Shown here: piece after piece, positions 6,120-7,587 of the stretch
Layout: each line of letters starts with the position of its first letter
How positions within the stretch are numbered: the first letter of the stretch is position 1
Assembly (NCBI GenBank): GCA_045124015.1
Contig: JBGVLA010000007.1
Span: 1-7,587 of the forward strand
Direction: 5' to 3'
Source of the DNA: QALR01 sp045124015
Lineage (GTDB): Bacteria; Bacillota; Clostridia; Oscillospirales; CAG-272
Length of the DNA: 7,587 nt
Program-made: the position numbers and the translations under genes
The notes under the pieces: model-generated
What the model saw: the letters and a program-made list of their open reading frames with translations, nothing else
Databases searched by the model: none
What the model was told of the DNA's origin: nothing

Positions 6120-6151
6120 AAAAGGACAGACGACCTTAAATCGTCTGTCCT
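6120..6151. terminator. Bidirectional terminator-like hairpin between convergent genes
   Basis: AGGACAGACGA (6123-6133) and TCGTCTGTCCT (6141-6151) form a perfect 11-bp stem with a 7-nt loop. On the minus strand it is followed by TTTCTGTT, continuing the T-run started in the arm. On the plus strand no T-tract follows. It lies 16 nt after the recombinase stop and 72 nt beyond the stop of the minus-strand gene, so it suits the minus-strand gene better as an intrinsic terminator but could act for both. Confidence 0.6.
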
Positions 6152-6223
6152 CGTCTGAGAAGCACACCTTACGCCATAACATCCTTATGAGAAGGAGCGT
6201 ATTGCCGAGCTTTTTCTATTGAA

Positions 6224-7333
6224 TTATTTAAGAATTTTGCGAAGCTGATCGAGGGCGTCGTCATATTCTTCAAAGCTTATAACGTAGTCGCAAAGAGCAG
6301 AGTTCTTTTCAACATACTCAAGGGCAACCAAGCGGTTAACCTTGTCCTCAACAGAGGAATTTTTGCGCAAAATGTTAGCCATAAGCGCTTTTTTCTCACG
6401 CTTAACAAAAATGGTAGTTACATTTTTAAAATGAGTTTTGAGTGACATAGCACCGCATATGTCCATTGTAGTAAGAACGCGCTTGCCACTTTCCAAAATG
6501 CGCTGAACATCCTCCATCTTAGAGCCGTAGCCGTGACCTGCATACATAGTTGATTCAAGCATTTCGCCGCTTTCGCACATGGCTCTGAATTCGTCTATGC
6601 TAACAAGATTGTACCATTTATTATCCTCAAGGGCGGTATGGTCCTTAGTTGAATAGCTGGGGAGCTTTTCGTAGTCCTTGTTTTCCTCTAAAAACCGTGT
6701 GGCAATTTTTGATTTTCCACTACCTGATGGACCTACTAAAACGATAATATTTGAGTCTTCTATGGAATGAGCACTCGGCTTTGCGGAGTAGCTTTCAGCT
6801 ATAATTTCAACTATTTTTAAAAATTCGTCATAGCGGTTTACGGCAAGCATACCCATAGCCTCTTGATTCCAAGGACGGCGCATCAAAACAGGGTACTTTG
6901 CATTTGAGTTTAGTATGTTATGCATTGCATCGTCAAACAAAATATCGGTATAAATATTGTCCTTGCGAGCACCCATGTATATGTGGTCGGCGGGTATTTC
7001 GGGAAATTCTTCCATTATCCTTTGCGCGCGGATACCCATAAATTGTGGCGGAACAGCAGTACATATAAACACCTCTGTCATTTGAACCAGCTTGCGCACA
7101 AATTCCTTAGCGCCTGGGTAAACAGGCTGTGTACGATAAAATTCAGGGTCATTAAAGTATGGATAAATGCTGTCAATTCGCTTGCCCAGCTTGCCCCAAC
7201 GCTCCTTTTCATAGATAGTCATAGGTGGGTTAAACTTGTGCTTTTCATTAGCGAGCTTAACGGCGTAGCTTGTACATTCCATTAAAAGGTCGTCTATATC
7301 GAGCGCTGTCGATAGCTTGTATTTTCTTTCCAT
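6224..7333 (-). CDS. Fusion of HAD 5'-nucleotidase-like domain with guanylate-kinase-like P-loop domain
   Basis: A 369-residue two-domain protein. Residues 1-180 resemble the NT5C-type 5'(3')-deoxyribonucleotidase HAD family: Asp12 and Asp14 in LDIDD (motif I), Thr92 in FICTAVP (motif II), Lys124 (probable motif III) and Asp134-Asp135 in LFDDAMHNI (motif IV). Residues 195-369 resemble guanylate kinase: Walker A GPSGSGKS (201-208), YSTKDHTALEDNKWYNLVS in place of the GMP-binding loop, then EMLESTMYAGHGYGS and VLTTMDICGA. The TTRxxRxGE arginines of true guanylate kinases are absent, so the substrate may not be GMP. ATG at 7333-7331 is chosen because GGAGGAA lies 8 nt upstream; an upstream in-frame extension lacks such a site. 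It has its own promoter and leader hairpin and is more AT-rich than the genes to its left. Probably nucleotide metabolism; exact reaction unknown. Confidence 0.75.
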   Translation of the reverse strand: MERKYKLSTALDIDDLLMECTSYAVKLANEKHKFNPPMTIYEKERWGKLGKRIDSIYPYFNDPEFYRTQPVYPGAKEFVRKLVQMTEVFICTAVPPQFMGIRAQRIMEEFPEIPADHIYMGARKDNIYTDILFDDAMHNILNSNAKYPVLMRRPWNQEAMGMLAVNRYDEFLKIVEIIAESYSAKPSAHSIEDSNIIVLVGPSGSGKSKIATRFLEENKDYEKLPSYSTKDHTALEDNKWYNLVSIDEFRAMCESGEMLESTMYAGHGYGSKMEDVQRILESGKRVLTTMDICGAMSLKTHFKNVTTIFVKREKKALMANILRKNSSVEDKVNRLVALEYVEKNSALCDYVISFEEYDDALDQLRKILK

Positions 7334-7357
7334 TGTATTTTTCCTCCGAATATTGAT

Positions 7358-7403
7358 AAAAAAAGCACCTCTGCGCGTTTGATACAGAAACACGGAAAGA
7401 TGC
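7358..7403 (-). terminator. Leader hairpin with T7 tail (candidate attenuator) before the fusion gene
   Basis: In the minus-strand RNA, GCATCTTT pairs with AGAGGTGC (7396-7403 with 7365-7372) and CGTGTTT pairs with AAACGCG (7388-7394 with 7374-7380). The two stems are joined by one C-C mismatch and capped by a 7-nt loop, and seven T residues (7364-7358) follow at once. Three G-U pairs work only in the minus-strand RNA. It lies between the promoter at 7425-7452 and the ribosome-binding site at 7341-7347. Confidence 0.7.
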
Positions 7404-7424
7404 AAAACACTTATGTACAAGATA

Positions 7425-7452
7425 ATTATACCATATTTTCGAAAAAAATCAA
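7425..7452 (-). promoter_or_regulatory. Promoter of the HAD/guanylate-kinase-like fusion gene
   Basis: On the minus strand, -35 TTGATT (7452-7447) and a consensus -10 TATAAT (7430-7425) are 16 bp apart. The predicted start near 7418 gives a leader of about 85 nt that contains the intrinsic-terminator-like hairpin and ends at GGAGGAA. Confidence 0.75.
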
Positions 7453-7469
7453 TAGTTTTGTCGAAAATA
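7434..7469. promoter_or_regulatory. Inverted repeat spanning the fusion-gene promoter (candidate operator)
   Basis: TATTTTCGA (7434-7442) and TCGAAAATA (7461-7469) are perfect 9-bp inverted repeats with centres 27 bp apart. One arm lies in the -35/-10 spacer and the other just upstream of the -35 box. This placement suits a repressor or activator site; no regulator for it is seen in the window. Confidence 0.5.
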
Positions 7470-7587
7470 GTCAATATAAGCCTTGCCTTTTAAGATTAAT
7501 AAAAGGAAGCAAAAGCTCTACTTTTCACGTTTGATTAGTGAATTGGAAGGGCAACCTTTGGTTGCTAAAACGGACAAAAAACTTTAT
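7470..7587. other. Unassigned AT-rich right edge with a small hairpin
   Basis: No ORF of note on either strand. GCAACC (7551-7556) and GGTTGC (7560-7565) form a 6-bp stem with a TTT loop, and TTCAC/GTGAA (7524-7528, 7538-7542) a 5-bp stem. Neither is followed by a proper T-tract. It may be the end of an upstream unit that lies outside the window. Confidence 0.3.

Noticed and set aside
1269..6224. Short shared words CCTTAC, CATAACA and ATTGAAT in the same order at 1269-1311 and 6167-6224 as element ends
   Set aside because: The spacings differ at every step and the words are only 6-7 nt long; not enough to call attachment sites.
545..6243. Similar 14-mers at 545-558 and 6230-6243 (12 of 14 match) as attL/attR
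   Set aside because: The sequence is AT-rich and low in complexity, and the right copy lies inside the coding end of the minus-strand gene, so chance is likely.
1..7587. CRISPR array, tRNA or rRNA genes
   Set aside because: No spaced direct repeats and no tRNA- or rRNA-like sequence were seen on either strand.

Overview
The window looks like a low-GC Gram-positive gut anaerobe (Clostridia, probably Oscillospiraceae/Lachnospiraceae-like). The reasons are strong GGAGG ribosome-binding sites before nearly every gene, an ECF-transporter S-component of the type found in those bacteria, and a mobile module of Tn4451/TnpX type. This assignment is inferred from protein families and not from any taxonomic marker.

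Layout. (1) Positions 1-533 hold the C-terminal end of one ECF S-component, then in the same frame a second, N-terminally truncated S-component without a proper start, closed by an intrinsic terminator. (2) Positions 564-1268 hold a LexA-like self-cleaving repressor gene. Its consensus -35/-10 promoter is bracketed by two copies of a 15-bp palindromic operator, so it is very probably autoregulated. (3) Positions 1269-1572 are non-coding but structured: a roughly 95-nt near-continuous hairpin ending in a T-tract, and a second hairpin just before the next gene. (4) Positions 1573-6106 are a compact plus-strand mobilization/integration operon: a RepA-like AAA ATPase broken by an in-frame TAG inside Walker A, a 37-codon ORF overlapping a hairpin-rich candidate oriT, mobC, a relaxase, a TnpW-like small protein, a 47-codon ORF, and a large serine recombinase. 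Genes are tightly packed and often overlap, suggesting translational coupling. (5) Positions 6118-6157 are a hairpin between convergent genes. (6) Positions 6224-7469 on the minus strand are an unusual fusion of a HAD 5'-nucleotidase-like domain with a guanylate-kinase-like P-loop domain. It has its own promoter, a promoter-embedded inverted repeat and an intrinsic-terminator-like hairpin in its leader. (7) Positions 7470-7587 have no assignable gene.

How it fits together. Region 4, possibly with the LexA-like regulator, reads as an integrative and mobilizable element (IME). The serine recombinase excises and integrates it, MobC and the relaxase nick and transfer it, the RepA-like ATPase probably supports replication of the excised form, and the LexA-like protein could tie activity to DNA damage. 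No cargo gene is seen. Element ends could not be located with confidence. The right-hand gene is visibly more AT-rich than everything to its left, so one side or the other has a different origin.
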